Shown here in pieces: positions 1-8,161 of a stretch of DNA of 64,000 nt; position 1 is the first letter of the stretch, and every line of letters starts with the position of its first letter. The stretch is from Deltaproteobacteria bacterium (lineage in GTDB: Bacteria; Myxococcota; Kuafuiibacteriia; Kuafuiibacteriales; Kuafuiibacteriaceae), in NCBI GenBank assembly GCA_016713425.1, contig JADJPE010000005.1, positions 3,162,001 through 3,226,000 of the forward strand, given 5' to 3'. The translations under genes and the position numbers were made by a program. Below the pieces are notes generated by a model that was not told where the DNA came from, searched no databases, and was given only the letters and a program-made list of their open reading frames with translations.

Positions 1-572
1 CCGTACTTCCCGGCCTCGGCTTCGTCGCCGCGATCGAGACCCTCGACGTCCATCACGGAGTCTCCGTTGATGATGCGGACGTTCTTGAGATTTCCGTCGT
101 CCGTGAACTCGGGTCTGAACACCGCACGGTTGGGCAAGACGTAGGCGGCTTGTTCGGCCGACCACTGGGTTCCATCGGCCTCGGTCACTTCCCGCCCTCG
201 AAACGTCGTCGACGGCTCGTCGCGGCCCGGTGTGTACACCCGCATCTCGTTGTTCTCGAACTCGAAACGATAGCCGTCTGGAGTCTCGACCGTTCGATTG
301 TCGGGCGCGACGAGCGCTTTCTCGTGGGCGATTGTGCTGTGCGTTCGCTCGGGCGACGGCACGTAGCCGGCGTCGTGCCGCTCCAGAGCGCGCGCCGCGA
401 TCCGAGCGGCGGCGCGGCCCTTGTCATCGTGGCCGGGAACGACCACCACGAGATCCCCACTCCGGGTGACGGTGGCCTCAACCTGCCGGGCGACATCCTC
501 TGCGATGCCTGCATTGCTCAACAGCTCGGGGAGTCGTCTTCGGATGTCGCTTAGGCCGCTTGTTCCAACCAT
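1..572 (-). CDS. Hypothetical protein, 3' end beyond window
   Basis: An open frame of about 190 codons begins with ATG at 572 and reads leftwards out of the window without a stop. The protein starts MVGTSGLSDIRRRLPELL and continues as a soluble, charged protein with alternating hydrophobic strands; no signal peptide or membrane segment is visible. I do not recognise a family. Codon use has the strong G/C third-position bias of its neighbours, which supports coding. It lies 58 bp downstream of the small gene ending at 631 and may share its transcript. The overlapping plus-strand frames in 150-554 are shadows of it. Confidence 0.6.
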   Translation of the reverse strand, partial: MVGTSGLSDIRRRLPELLSNAGIAEDVARQVEATVTRSGDLVVVVPGHDDKGRAAARIAARALERHDAGYVPSPERTHSTIAHEKALVAPDNRTVETPDGYRFEFENNEMRVYTPGRDEPSTTFRGREVTEADGTQWSAEQAAYVLPNRAVFRPEFTDDGNLKNVRIINGDSVMDVEGLDRGDEAEAGKY

Positions 573-630
573 GGGGTGAACCTCACAGATGCCCTCATTC
601 AGTCGGATGTCCGCGTTCGTGCGGCACCCC

Positions 631-852
631 TCAGGGCGTCTTCAGCCAGTGCACGGTGCGTTCCAGCGCCGGAACACGCTGATCTAGAAGCTGCTTCGAC
701 AGTTCTGGCGCCTCGGCTGCGACAGGTGGCGCATCCGGCCGTCGAGTCACTTCTGGACTGGCCGATGGGGGACTGCCCGGGAACGCGTCGATGAACGCTC
801 GCACCCGATCAGCGGTGATTCTCGCCCCGATCTCCAGCTGAGGGCGCCTCAT
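631..852 (-). CDS. Small hypothetical protein, 73 aa
   Basis: A 73-residue frame with an ATG at 852 starts inside the last 44 bp of the preceding TPR gene (which stops at 809) and could be translated by coupling. The N-terminal half (MRRPQLEIGARITADRVRAF) and the C-terminal half (LLDQRVPALERTVHWLKTP) look helical and amphipathic, with a Pro/Ala-rich linker between. No family is recognised. It could instead be a chance frame; the main support is its position between two same-strand genes and its GC-rich codon use. Confidence 0.4.
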   Translation of the reverse strand: MRRPQLEIGARITADRVRAFIDAFPGSPPSASPEVTRRPDAPPVAAEAPELSKQLLDQRVPALERTVHWLKTP

Positions 853-2458
853 CGTCCTGGCCAGGGCTAGGGCCAGGGCCAGGGCCAGGGCCAGCGGCGT
901 CGGTCGTCGTGGCGTCCGGGCCTGGGCTCGGACCCGGGCTCGGACTCGGACTCGGACCCGGGCCAGACTCGGGGACAGAGGTCGTGCTCGGCCTTCTCAC
1001 CGCGGCGGACCCGATCCTTGCCGCGGCGCTCGCTGGCCTCGTGGGGGCGTTGGTGGCGCTCGCTGGCCTCGCGGGGGCGTTGGTGGCGCTCGCTGGCCTC
1101 GTGGGGGCGTTGGTGGCGCTCGCTGGCCTCGTGGGGGCGTTGGTGGCGCTCGTTGGCCTCGCGGGGGCGTTGGTTGCGCTCGCTGGCCTCGTGGGGGCGT
1201 TGGTGGCGCTCGCTGGCCTCGCGGGGGCGTTGGTGGCGCTGGCTGACCTCGCAGGGGCGTTGGTTGCGCTCGCTGGCCTCGCGGGGGCGTTGGTGGCGCT
1301 CGCTGGCCTCGCGGGGGCGTTGGTTGCGCTCGCCGGCCTCGTGGGGGCGTTGGTGGCGCTCGCTGGCCTCGCGGGGGCGTTGGTTGCGCTCGCTGGTCTC
1401 GCGGGGGCGTTGGTTGCGCTCGCTGGTCTCGCGGGGGCGTTGGTTGCGCTCGCTGGTCTCGCGGGGGCGTTGGTTGCGCTCGCTGGTCTCGCGGGGGCGT
1501 TGGTGGCGCTCGCCGGTCTTGCCGCGCTGGGTGTTCGTATCGTGGCGTTGGGCGACCTGGCCGTGGCACCGGAGGCCTGCGATGCCTCGGCCGTCAGGGC
1601 CGGATCGACCGAGGTTCGGCTCTCGTCGTCGACGAGCTTGACGGCAACACCTTGCGCCTTCAGCTCTTGCACGACCAGGCCAACGGTTGCCCGGGCACGC
1701 CGTGTTGATTCGTGTGCCAGGCGCGGATCGAGTTCGATCGCGTGCAACATATCTTGCACACCTTCGACGACCTGCTCCAGGAGCAAGCGGGTCTCACCTC
1801 GATTCGCGAACGCGTGGCATGAGTACGGATTGATTTCTATGGAACGACTGTAGTGCCACTCCGCGCGTTCGAAGGCTTCTTGCTTCTGAAGCACCGAGCC
1901 GAGTGCGAGATGGAAATATGCGTCATGCGGGTCGAGCACCGTGAGACCTTCAAAGATCGTTCGCGCCTCGTTGAGCTTGCCCTGCACGAGGTATTGATGA
2001 CCCGTCGCGGCGATCTCGTATTGCTCATCCTTTCCGATGCCCTCGAGCTCAGCCAGGGTGATCGTGCCGGCGATGAATTGAAGGATTCGGTGTGGATCCC
2101 AGGCGACAGCCTTGGCCAAGACTCCGTCTTCCTTTGTGCTCGGGGCTGGAGCGGTGCTGTGCCTGCGCGTCGATTGGGTCTCGCTTCGGGGCGAGCTCGG
2201 TGGCGATGATGCCGCGCTCGCCGGGCGGGCGGCGCGCCGCTCAGGCGCGGGGATTTCGGCGGCCGGAAGCTCTCCCGAAGCGGGTGGGCGCTCTCCCGAT
2301 GCGCGCGGGATCCTGAGGCCGGTGACTTTTTCCGTCGAGGCTGCAATGCGGCCGGCGACGATGTTGCTGGTCAGTCGTTTCCGGAGCGTTCGTTGTTCGG
2401 CGATCCGGGTCTTCGCGTCGCGGTGCCGCTTTTGGGGGGGTCCGCCTTCGTCGACCAT
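809..2458 (-). CDS. SycD/LcrH-like TPR protein with long minisatellite-encoded tail
   Basis: A 549-residue protein if started at ATG 2458 (MVDEGGPPQKRHR); an upstream TTG at 2497 would add 13 residues. Residues about 130-250 hold three consecutive TPR-like helical hairpins (for example LVQGKLNEARTIFEGLTVLD), in the arrangement of type III secretion chaperones of the SycD/LcrH group. The first 110 residues are basic and Pro/Ala-rich. From about residue 250 the protein is low-complexity: 16 decapeptides of consensus ARPASATNAP encoded by a 30-bp DNA repeat, then a Gly-Pro/Ser-Pro run. Known SycD proteins are about 160 residues, so the tail is extra. A chaperone or scaffold role is inferred only from the TPR type; no secretion genes are nearby. 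Confidence 0.8.
   Translation of the reverse strand: MVDEGGPPQKRHRDAKTRIAEQRTLRKRLTSNIVAGRIAASTEKVTGLRIPRASGERPPASGELPAAEIPAPERRAARPASAASSPPSSPRSETQSTRRHSTAPAPSTKEDGVLAKAVAWDPHRILQFIAGTITLAELEGIGKDEQYEIAATGHQYLVQGKLNEARTIFEGLTVLDPHDAYFHLALGSVLQKQEAFERAEWHYSRSIEINPYSCHAFANRGETRLLLEQVVEGVQDMLHAIELDPRLAHESTRRARATVGLVVQELKAQGVAVKLVDDESRTSVDPALTAEASQASGATARSPNATIRTPSAARPASATNAPARPASATNAPARPASATNAPARPASATNAPARPASATNAPARPASATNAPTRPASATNAPARPASATNAPARPASATNAPARSASATNAPARPASATNAPTRPASATNAPARPTSATNAPTRPASATNAPTRPASATNAPARPASATNAPTRPASAAARIGSAAVRRPSTTSVPESGPGPSPSPSPGPSPGPDATTTDAAGPGPGPGPSPGQDDEAPSAGDRGENHR
845..1000. repeat. Short-period GC-rich repeat (Gly-Pro/Ser-Pro coding)
   Basis: Runs of a 6-bp unit (agggcc and gggctc/gactcg variants) code for the alternating GP and SP dipeptides at the C-terminus of the TPR protein on the minus strand. 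The period fits slipped-strand expansion and keeps the reading frame. Confidence 0.75.
1021..1520. repeat. 30-bp tandem repeat, about 16 units, inside the TPR gene
   Basis: Consecutive 30-bp units are nearly identical and phase exactly with the codon frame of the minus-strand gene, each coding one ARPASATNAP-like decapeptide. Most differences between units are single bases (Ala/Thr at position 1, Pro/Ser at position 3). No spacers lie between units, so this is a coding minisatellite and not a CRISPR array. Long open frames on both strands here are by-products of the repeat. Confidence 0.95.
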
Positions 2459-2641
2459 CGGAGCGGCCAGTCTATCGCAAAGGCCTCGACCTGCCAAAAC
2501 TCTCGGCGAATTCGCCCCCGTTGATGTGGCTCACGGATAGGCTTCCGAAGGGGTCCAAGCGCGCTGGCTGCGAACGGTCGGTCCTTGCGTTCCCTCGGGT
2601 TGCTGATGGTGCAATGCCACCGATTCTGGTAGTCGATTCCA

Positions 2642-3028
2642 ATGGATAGAGTCCAGGTCATCGGCCTGTCCGTCGATGCATTGATCGGTGTGGGTGACCA
2701 CGAGCGGCATGCGCGTCAGCGACTCGAGATCGACGTGGAAGCCAGGACTTCGCTTGTTCAAGCTGGGCTGACCGACGATCTGGAATGCACGGTGGACTAC
2801 GATCGACTGGCGAGGATCTGTCGCGACGTTGCCCTCGAGCGGCATCATCGGCTGATTGAGACCGTCGGTGAGAAGATCGCGGCCAAGGTGTTGTCCAGCT
2901 GGTCCTGCGTGCAGGCCGTCAAGGTACGGGTCGAGAAGCCGGGGGTCGTCGCGGGCGCTCGAACCGTCGCCATCCAGATCCTGCGCCGCCGAGCGACCGG
3001 CCGTGGCTCGAGCGAGGGCGCTTCATGA
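2642..3028 (+). CDS. folB: Dihydroneopterin aldolase (FolB)
   Basis: The 128-residue product matches the FolB family in length and motifs: VDALIGVGDHERHARQRL near the N-terminus, DDLECTVDYDRLARICRDV in the middle (substrate-binding region) and LIETVGEKIA followed by VKVRVEKPG. FolB converts 7,8-dihydroneopterin to 6-hydroxymethyl-dihydropterin plus glycolaldehyde in tetrahydrofolate synthesis, in the cytoplasm as a homo-oligomer. The C-terminal tail (RRRATGRGSSEGAS) is slightly extended. Its stop overlaps the start of the next gene by 4 bp (ATGA at 3025-3028), so the two are translationally coupled, although their functions seem unrelated. The divergent gap to the TPR gene (2459-2641) should hold the promoter. 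Confidence 0.9.
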   Translation: MDRVQVIGLSVDALIGVGDHERHARQRLEIDVEARTSLVQAGLTDDLECTVDYDRLARICRDVALERHHRLIETVGEKIAAKVLSSWSCVQAVKVRVEKPGVVAGARTVAIQILRRRATGRGSSEGAS

Positions 3029-4812
3029 CGCGGCGTCGGAGCCTCGCGTGTTTCCCGTGTTTCCCGCGTTTTCTGCGTTTCCTGCGTTTCCTGCGTTTCC
3101 TGCGCTTCCTGCACTTGTTGCCTCGCTTGTCGTGGCTCTCGAATTTCTCAGGTCTTCCCGGTCGTCGATCCCGCCTATCTCGTCCCTTTCGGCGCGTTGC
3201 TCCCGTCTTGTCGTTCGTTTTCGCCGCGGGTTGTCCGCCGACATCCATAGAACCAGGTGATGCGGGCGTACACCGTAAGGGCGACGAGGTCTCGGCCGCT
3301 CCGCTGTGCACGCCACTTGGGTCGCTGGTGCGAGTTCCCTTGCTTGGGACCGACGCGCCTTCCCTCCGCGCGCTTGCGTCAGCGCCAACGGGACACCTCC
3401 TGGTTGTCGCGTTGCACGGTGGGGAGTGCAGGACGCGGATTGAGGTGCTGGAGCGCTGCCGAGTGGAAGGCACCTATCGCGCATCCGACGAGCCGCTGAA
3501 GGAGCACATCGTGGCGAAGACGGTGGCCGAGGTCTTTGACCGTCTGCCTCTGCTCGACCTTGAGACTCGAAGTCGGCTGGCTTCGGGGCATGCATTTCGA
3601 TGGGAGCTTGAGCGGTCTCGCCTCGTGTCGGCGCCAAAGCTCGGCATGGTCGCGCGAAATTGGCTGGTGGGGCCGGCCTGCGAGAACGCAACGCACCTCG
3701 TTTCTGCGATTGAGCTCGGGCGCTCGGTGTTCGTGGAGGGCCCAGAAGCTGAGCTCCTTCCGGCCGACCGCGATTTTCTTTCCGACATGCCACCGAGAAC
3801 CACGTCGGTTTCGTTGCGCGCTGTCTCTCCGACGACCTCTGAGTGTTCGGGTCCGAAGAACGAGTGCTCATCGGCGTTGCGCGTCACGCTGGTTCCCATC
3901 GCGGACACGCCACCTGGGGACCGGGGCATGGTGTACGTTGCCGGGGGAACGTTCATCTTTGGGACGGACGAGCGCGAAGCGCGTGAGGCGTCTTCAAAAC
4001 GTACGGTCGATCTCCCGGCGTTCTTGATCGACCAGCTCGAGGTGTCACGCGAGGACTATCAGGGCTGCGTTCGATCGAAACGGTGCCGTCCTCCGTCGAC
4101 CGGTCGCTACTGTGGGCGCGTGGATCCTTCGGGTGCCTCCCACGTCTCCGACGCTCACGACGCTCACGACGCGCACGACGCTCACGACGCGCACGACGCG
4201 CACGATGCGCACGACGCGCACGACGCGCACGACGCGCGCGACGCCTCTGGTGTCTCGGGTGCCGTCGGTGCCTCTGATCTCGCAGCCACCTCGAGTCTCC
4301 CCATCAACTGCGTGACCTGGATGCAAGCCGCCGACTACTGCGATTCGGTGGGCAAGCGTCTCCCAAGCGAGCTCGAGTGGGAGCGTGCCGCCCGCGGACG
4401 CGATGGGCGCACCTATAGCTGGGGCCACATCTGGCCGCCGCCCAATGGGGTTGGCAATTTCGCCGATGAGTCAACGCGGCGTGCGCGACCAGAATGGAGC
4501 GTGATTGAGGGGTACGACGATGGCTATGCGCTCTTGGCGCCGGTGGGTGCGTTCGCTGATTCCGCTTCGCCGACAGGCGCGCTGAACATGGTCGGCAATG
4601 TCATGGAGTGGACACGAGACGAAGCCGCCCAGACCGCCTCACGTCGACACGGTGCCGACGGAAGGCGGATCCGAGTCGTTCGGGGGGCGTCCTTCGGGCA
4701 GGCATGGCCGGCCGACCTCCGAGTGACCCACCGCGCGGCGTACCGAGAAGATACCTCGAGTATGCACATTGGTTTTCGGTGCGCGCGCACCGTCTCGCAG
4801 CTTACGCCCTGA
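3025..4812 (+). CDS. SUMF1/FGE-like lipoprotein (formylglycine-enzyme fold)
   Basis: The 595-residue product ends in a sulfatase-modifying-factor (FGE-sulfatase) domain, about residues 305-590: MVYVAGGTFIFGTD, then a CVTWMQAADYCDSVGKRLP segment, LPSELEWERAARG, LNMVGNVMEWTRD, and the closing GFRCA. The paired cysteines used by true formylglycine-generating enzymes are not visible in the last 60 residues (RVVRGASFGQ...HRAAYRED), so a catalytic FGE role is unlikely; many bacterial members are binding or unknown-function proteins. The N-terminus is unusual: a 9-bp repeat codes for RFL triplets before a lipobox-like FAAGC near residue 69. An in-frame Ala-His-Asp repeat sits within the domain. The start at 3025 overlaps folB by 4 bp; a later TTG start is possible. 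Confidence 0.8.
   Translation: MTRRRSLACFPCFPRFLRFLRFLRFLRFLHLLPRLSWLSNFSGLPGRRSRLSRPFRRVAPVLSFVFAAGCPPTSIEPGDAGVHRKGDEVSAAPLCTPLGSLVRVPLLGTDAPSLRALASAPTGHLLVVALHGGECRTRIEVLERCRVEGTYRASDEPLKEHIVAKTVAEVFDRLPLLDLETRSRLASGHAFRWELERSRLVSAPKLGMVARNWLVGPACENATHLVSAIELGRSVFVEGPEAELLPADRDFLSDMPPRTTSVSLRAVSPTTSECSGPKNECSSALRVTLVPIADTPPGDRGMVYVAGGTFIFGTDEREAREASSKRTVDLPAFLIDQLEVSREDYQGCVRSKRCRPPSTGRYCGRVDPSGASHVSDAHDAHDAHDAHDAHDAHDAHDAHDAHDARDASGVSGAVGASDLAATSSLPINCVTWMQAADYCDSVGKRLPSELEWERAARGRDGRTYSWGHIWPPPNGVGNFADESTRRARPEWSVIEGYDDGYALLAPVGAFADSASPTGALNMVGNVMEWTRDEAAQTASRRHGADGRRIRVVRGASFGQAWPADLRVTHRAAYREDTSSMHIGFRCARTVSQLTP
4144..4240. repeat. 6/12-bp tandem repeat coding (Ala-His-Asp)n
   Basis: Near-perfect gacgctcac/gacgcgcac units code for about ten AHD tripeptides on a surface insertion of the FGE-like domain, between the DYQGC region and the NCVTW motif. 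The length is a multiple of three, so the frame is kept. Confidence 0.85.
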
Positions 4813-4824
4813 AGGCGTACGCCC

Positions 4825-4859
4825 AGCTCGCCGACGGTCGGGTGACGGTCGGCGAAGCT
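4825..4859. terminator. Hairpin between convergent genes
   Basis: An inverted repeat (agctcgccgac paired with gtcggcg-a-agct, 12-bp loop) lies just past the stop of the FGE-like gene and before the stop of the convergent DUF2062 gene. It could act as a terminator for both. There is no clear T-run on either side, so an intrinsic terminator is not certain. Confidence 0.4.
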
Positions 4860-4881
4860 CGGCTCTATAGAATCCTGAAGT

Positions 4882-5556
4882 TCAGTCGTGCGCAGCATTC
4901 GGATGCGTGCGCTTTCGTTCTCTGTACGTGATGACGCTTCGATAAGTCACCCAGTAGAGAATAAGGCCGAAGAACGTCCCGAGAACGAAGCAGCCAACCC
5001 AGAGTTCGGTACCGAGCTCGAGGAAGAGGGCGAGGGCTTGGTCCCAAAATGCGCGCGTGTAGAAATGGCTGATGATGCTCGTACCCGGGTCGACTTCGAT
5101 CAGCTGACGGATCAGGGCGGCATGGGTCGGGGAGGTCTCGAAGTGCCCGGTCAGGAGGAACGCACCAAAGCGCCAACAGCCGTAGTAGAACGGGACCGCG
5201 GTCAAAGGATTCGTAATCCAAACGACGGGCAGGCCAGACAGCTTGTTGGCACGGAAGAGCGCCGCCGCTGCGATAAGCACGATGGTCTGAAGGCCCATGA
5301 TGGGCGCAAAACCGATCAGCGTACCCAAGAAGACGCCGAGCGCGATCCGGTGTGGCGTGTCGTCGAGCCGGAGGATGTTGTGGACGATGACGTGGGATAA
5401 TCGAGCGATCAGGTCGGGGCGCTTCGCGGCCGCAGGGATGGTTGCCTCTTCTGGTTCTTTCTCTCCTGGCGCTCGCTTGCTTGCCTCTAGCCCCATCGCT
5501 TCCCGCTTCCTTGCCGGTGTGCCCGTTCTCTCGACGATGTCGGCAACAATCAACAA
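4882..5556 (-). CDS. DUF2062 membrane protein
   Basis: The 224-residue product has a charged N-terminus of about 50 residues and then the DUF2062 pattern: HRIALGVFLGTLIGFAPIMG, a hydrophobic LQTIVLIAAAALFRANK segment, the conserved NPLTAVPFYYGCWRFG stretch, and a C-terminal membrane helix (ELWVGCFVLGTFFGLILYWV). Three to four membrane segments are likely, placing it in the inner membrane. The biochemical role of the family is not established. It is convergent with the FGE-like gene and 80 bp downstream of rnr on the same strand, so read-through from rnr is possible. Confidence 0.85.
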   Translation of the reverse strand: MLIVADIVERTGTPARKREAMGLEASKRAPGEKEPEEATIPAAAKRPDLIARLSHVIVHNILRLDDTPHRIALGVFLGTLIGFAPIMGLQTIVLIAAAALFRANKLSGLPVVWITNPLTAVPFYYGCWRFGAFLLTGHFETSPTHAALIRQLIEVDPGTSIISHFYTRAFWDQALALFLELGTELWVGCFVLGTFFGLILYWVTYRSVITYRERKRTHPNAAHD

Positions 5557-5636
5557 TACTCTTCCGTGCAGCGATTGTCCGTCCCCCCCCGGTGCGCGAG
5601 GTAGAGTTTCGAAGGGCGTTGGGGTATGCGATTAGC

Positions 5637-8051
5637 CTATCGCTTCGGCTTCTTGGGGCGCTTGGCAGAGGTCGCGCGAGGGCGCCCACGTGCACCGTGT
5701 TTTCGAGGCTCGGTGCGGCCTTCAGGTGTCGATCGGGCGGTCCGTGTCCGAGGCGTGAATTTCCGGGGGCGATCGGACGACGCCCACGCCGATGCCGATG
5801 CCGACGTCGACGTTGGCGCCGACGACGAATGGGCGGTCCGAGCGAGGCGAAACTCGACTTGACGGCGGCCTACGTTCGCGGATGCGATCTCCACCTTCAA
5901 CGTGTCGCCCAGCATGTAGCGGCGACCTGTCTGTTGACCCACGAGGGTCGCGCCGTACTTGTCGAGTTCGTAGTAGTCATCCGCCAATGCTTGGACCGGG
6001 ATGAGACCCTCAATGAAAGGATGGTCGATGGTTGCGAACAAGCCGAACGCTTGGGCTCCTGTGATTCGGGCTTCGTGTTCCTCGCCGATTCGCTCGGCGG
6101 CCACGTAGGTTCGATCGAGATCCGTCGATTCACGCTCGGCCAACATCGCGCGCCGTTCGGCGCCCGAGCAGGCGAGTGCGATGGCGTCGAGTTCGGCGTG
6201 GGATGTGCTGGGTGCCCCGGAGCGCAGGATCTCTTTCATGATGCGATGCACCATGAGGTCCGGATATCGCCGAATGGGCGATGTGAAATGAAGGTAGCGG
6301 TCGGAAGCCAGCCCGTAGTGCCCCTTGCACTCCGCGTCGTACTTGGCTTGATTGAGCGAACGCAGGAGGAATCGGTTGAGCGCGCTGCCCATCGGATGTT
6401 CGACGAGCTCGCTCAACACCTGCATGACCTCGAGCGGCTTTGGCTTCTTGCTCAGGTGAGTCGTGAAGCCGAGCTCTGTGCACAACCCGGCAAAAATCTC
6501 GAGCTTGAGCGGATCGGGATCCTCGTGAACGCGGAAGATCGATGGGAGATCGCGGCTCAGAAAGAAGTCGGCCGCCGTTTCGTTCGTCACGAGCATGAGC
6601 TCTTCGATGAGGCGATGGGCGTCGTTGCGCCCTCGGCGAACGACGTCGATGGGATGGCCTTCGTCGCTGAACTTGACCTCCGGCTCTGGAAGGTCGAGGT
6701 CGATTGCGCCACGCTTCAGCCGTCGCTCGAGGAGGTGATGGGACGCCTGAGCCATCAGGAGAAGCGACGGCAGAACCGCGCGGCATTCCTCGTCCGGCTC
6801 CCCTTCGAGCGCACGGGCGACGCGCGTGTACGTCAGTCGAGCCTTCGACCGCATGACGGCCGGCTCAAAGACAGCGGAAACGACGCGAGACTGCGCGTCG
6901 AGGACGAGGTCGGCCAACATACACAGTCGGTCGACGTTCGGCTTCAGGGAACAAAGTCCGTTCGATAGGGCCTCGGGAAGCATCGGGATCGCACGGTCGG
7001 TGAGGTATGTACTGGTTCCTCGCCGGAAGGCTTCTTGGTCGAGGGCGGTGTTGGGCCGAACATAATGCGAAACGTCAGCGATTGCGACCAGCAGCCGTAT
7101 ATGATCCCTGTCTTCGCGTACCGCGTAGACCGCATCGTCGAAGTCTTTGGCGGTCTCACTGTCGATTGTCACGAGGGGAATATTGCGTACGTCGCGGCGC
7201 CCCATCGTGTCGCTTGGCGAAGGCTCCGTCCCGAAGATCGCCGTCTCTTCGACGGCCCGCGGCGGGAATTCGACCGTGAGCGAATGCTCGATGAACAGGC
7301 GCCGCATTTCGGTCGACCGCTCACCGGGCTGCCCCAACACCTCGACGACGCGCCCGAGCGGCGAAGCGCCTTTGTGAGAACGCTCGAGGAACAGCTCGAC
7401 CTCGACCATCTGCCCATCGCGCGCCCCGCCATCGTCGCCGGGAGCGATGATCACATCGGTGACCGTGCGACGACTCGCGGCCGTCGTTCGGCTCAAGTAG
7501 CCGGGGACGACGTCGATCTCGACGAAACGAGCCATTGCGACCTGACGAAAGACGCCGGTGCGCCGGCTCGAAGGCCGCTCGAGAATCGCGACGACACGGG
7601 CAAAGATCGCGCCCTTTCGCCCGAACGCGGCGAGCTCAGCCCGCACACGATCGTTGTGTTCGATCCGCGCGTGATCGTCCTCGAGGATGGGGATCGCACC
7701 GGCGTGGCCCGCGCGTTCTCCCCCCCGTCCGTGCCCGCGGCCTCGGTCGCGATCGCGCCCGAGGCCACCGGCCGGGCTCTTTCGGGCACCTTCTGTCCCC
7801 TCGGGAATCAACACCGCACCGAGACGTCGATCGAAGTCGACCCGTCCGGCGACGGTCTGGCCCGCCCGTGACAAGGCGTATTGTCGACCCCGAGTTCGCT
7901 CGAGAACGCCGCGTTGCACGAGGTTCTTCAGGATTCGCTTCGCCGCCTTCTCCTTCTTGGCCGGGATGTTGGCCCGCTTGAGGAGCTCGGGGAGTGAGTA
8001 TGTGCGCTTCGGTTCCGCTTTAAAAACGGCAAGCAGGCCTTCTTCTTCCAT
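5637..8051 (-). CDS. rnr: Ribonuclease R (RNB-family 3'-5' exoribonuclease)
   Basis: The 804-residue product has the RNase R order: an N-terminal winged helix (YSLPELLKRANIP), cold-shock RNA-binding domains interrupted by an Arg/Gly-rich stretch (about residues 95-115), the RNB catalytic domain with the metal-binding IDSETAKDFDDAVYA motif near residue 270, HFTSPIRRYPDLMVHR near 580, and a C-terminal S1 domain (about 650-740). The tail is Ser/Ala-rich and ends in a Lys/Arg cluster, as in other RNase R proteins. It processively degrades structured RNA in the cytoplasm in mRNA and rRNA quality control. Length and motifs point to a functional enzyme. It lies downstream of the RecA/SLOG gene on the same strand. 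Confidence 0.95.
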   Translation of the reverse strand: MEEEGLLAVFKAEPKRTYSLPELLKRANIPAKKEKAAKRILKNLVQRGVLERTRGRQYALSRAGQTVAGRVDFDRRLGAVLIPEGTEGARKSPAGGLGRDRDRGRGHGRGGERAGHAGAIPILEDDHARIEHNDRVRAELAAFGRKGAIFARVVAILERPSSRRTGVFRQVAMARFVEIDVVPGYLSRTTAASRRTVTDVIIAPGDDGGARDGQMVEVELFLERSHKGASPLGRVVEVLGQPGERSTEMRRLFIEHSLTVEFPPRAVEETAIFGTEPSPSDTMGRRDVRNIPLVTIDSETAKDFDDAVYAVREDRDHIRLLVAIADVSHYVRPNTALDQEAFRRGTSTYLTDRAIPMLPEALSNGLCSLKPNVDRLCMLADLVLDAQSRVVSAVFEPAVMRSKARLTYTRVARALEGEPDEECRAVLPSLLLMAQASHHLLERRLKRGAIDLDLPEPEVKFSDEGHPIDVVRRGRNDAHRLIEELMLVTNETAADFFLSRDLPSIFRVHEDPDPLKLEIFAGLCTELGFTTHLSKKPKPLEVMQVLSELVEHPMGSALNRFLLRSLNQAKYDAECKGHYGLASDRYLHFTSPIRRYPDLMVHRIMKEILRSGAPSTSHAELDAIALACSGAERRAMLAERESTDLDRTYVAAERIGEEHEARITGAQAFGLFATIDHPFIEGLIPVQALADDYYELDKYGATLVGQQTGRRYMLGDTLKVEIASANVGRRQVEFRLARTAHSSSAPTSTSASASAWASSDRPRKFTPRTRTARSTPEGRTEPRKHGARGRPRATSAKRPKKPKR

Positions 8052-8067
8052 GTTTCAGCGTCGGGTC

Positions 8068-8123
8068 GTGGGTCGTGAGGTCGTGAGGTCGTGGGGTCGT
8101 GGGGTCGTGGTCGTGGGGTCGTC
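8068..8123. repeat. Short tandem repeat upstream of rnr
   Basis: About 55 bp of imperfect 7-10-bp units (gtcgtgagg, gtcgtgggg) fills most of the 110-bp gap between the start of rnr and the end of the gene at 8162. It is non-coding on the annotated strands. Its position in the rnr leader means copy-number change could alter expression. Confidence 0.7.
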
Positions 8124-8161
8124 AACAAGGGCGCGCGGTTCGAGCACCGTGACCGTTAGCG

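Noticed and set aside
1018..1520. Possible CRISPR array
   Set aside because: Units are adjacent with no spacers and phase with codons; it is a coding minisatellite.
909..1853. Long plus-strand frame rich in LAGALVALAG
   Set aside because: It is the antisense reading of the 30-bp repeat in the TPR gene; the decapeptide, TPR motifs and codon use support the minus strand.
7035..7871. Plus-strand frame opposite rnr
   Set aside because: Antisense of conserved RNase R sequence.
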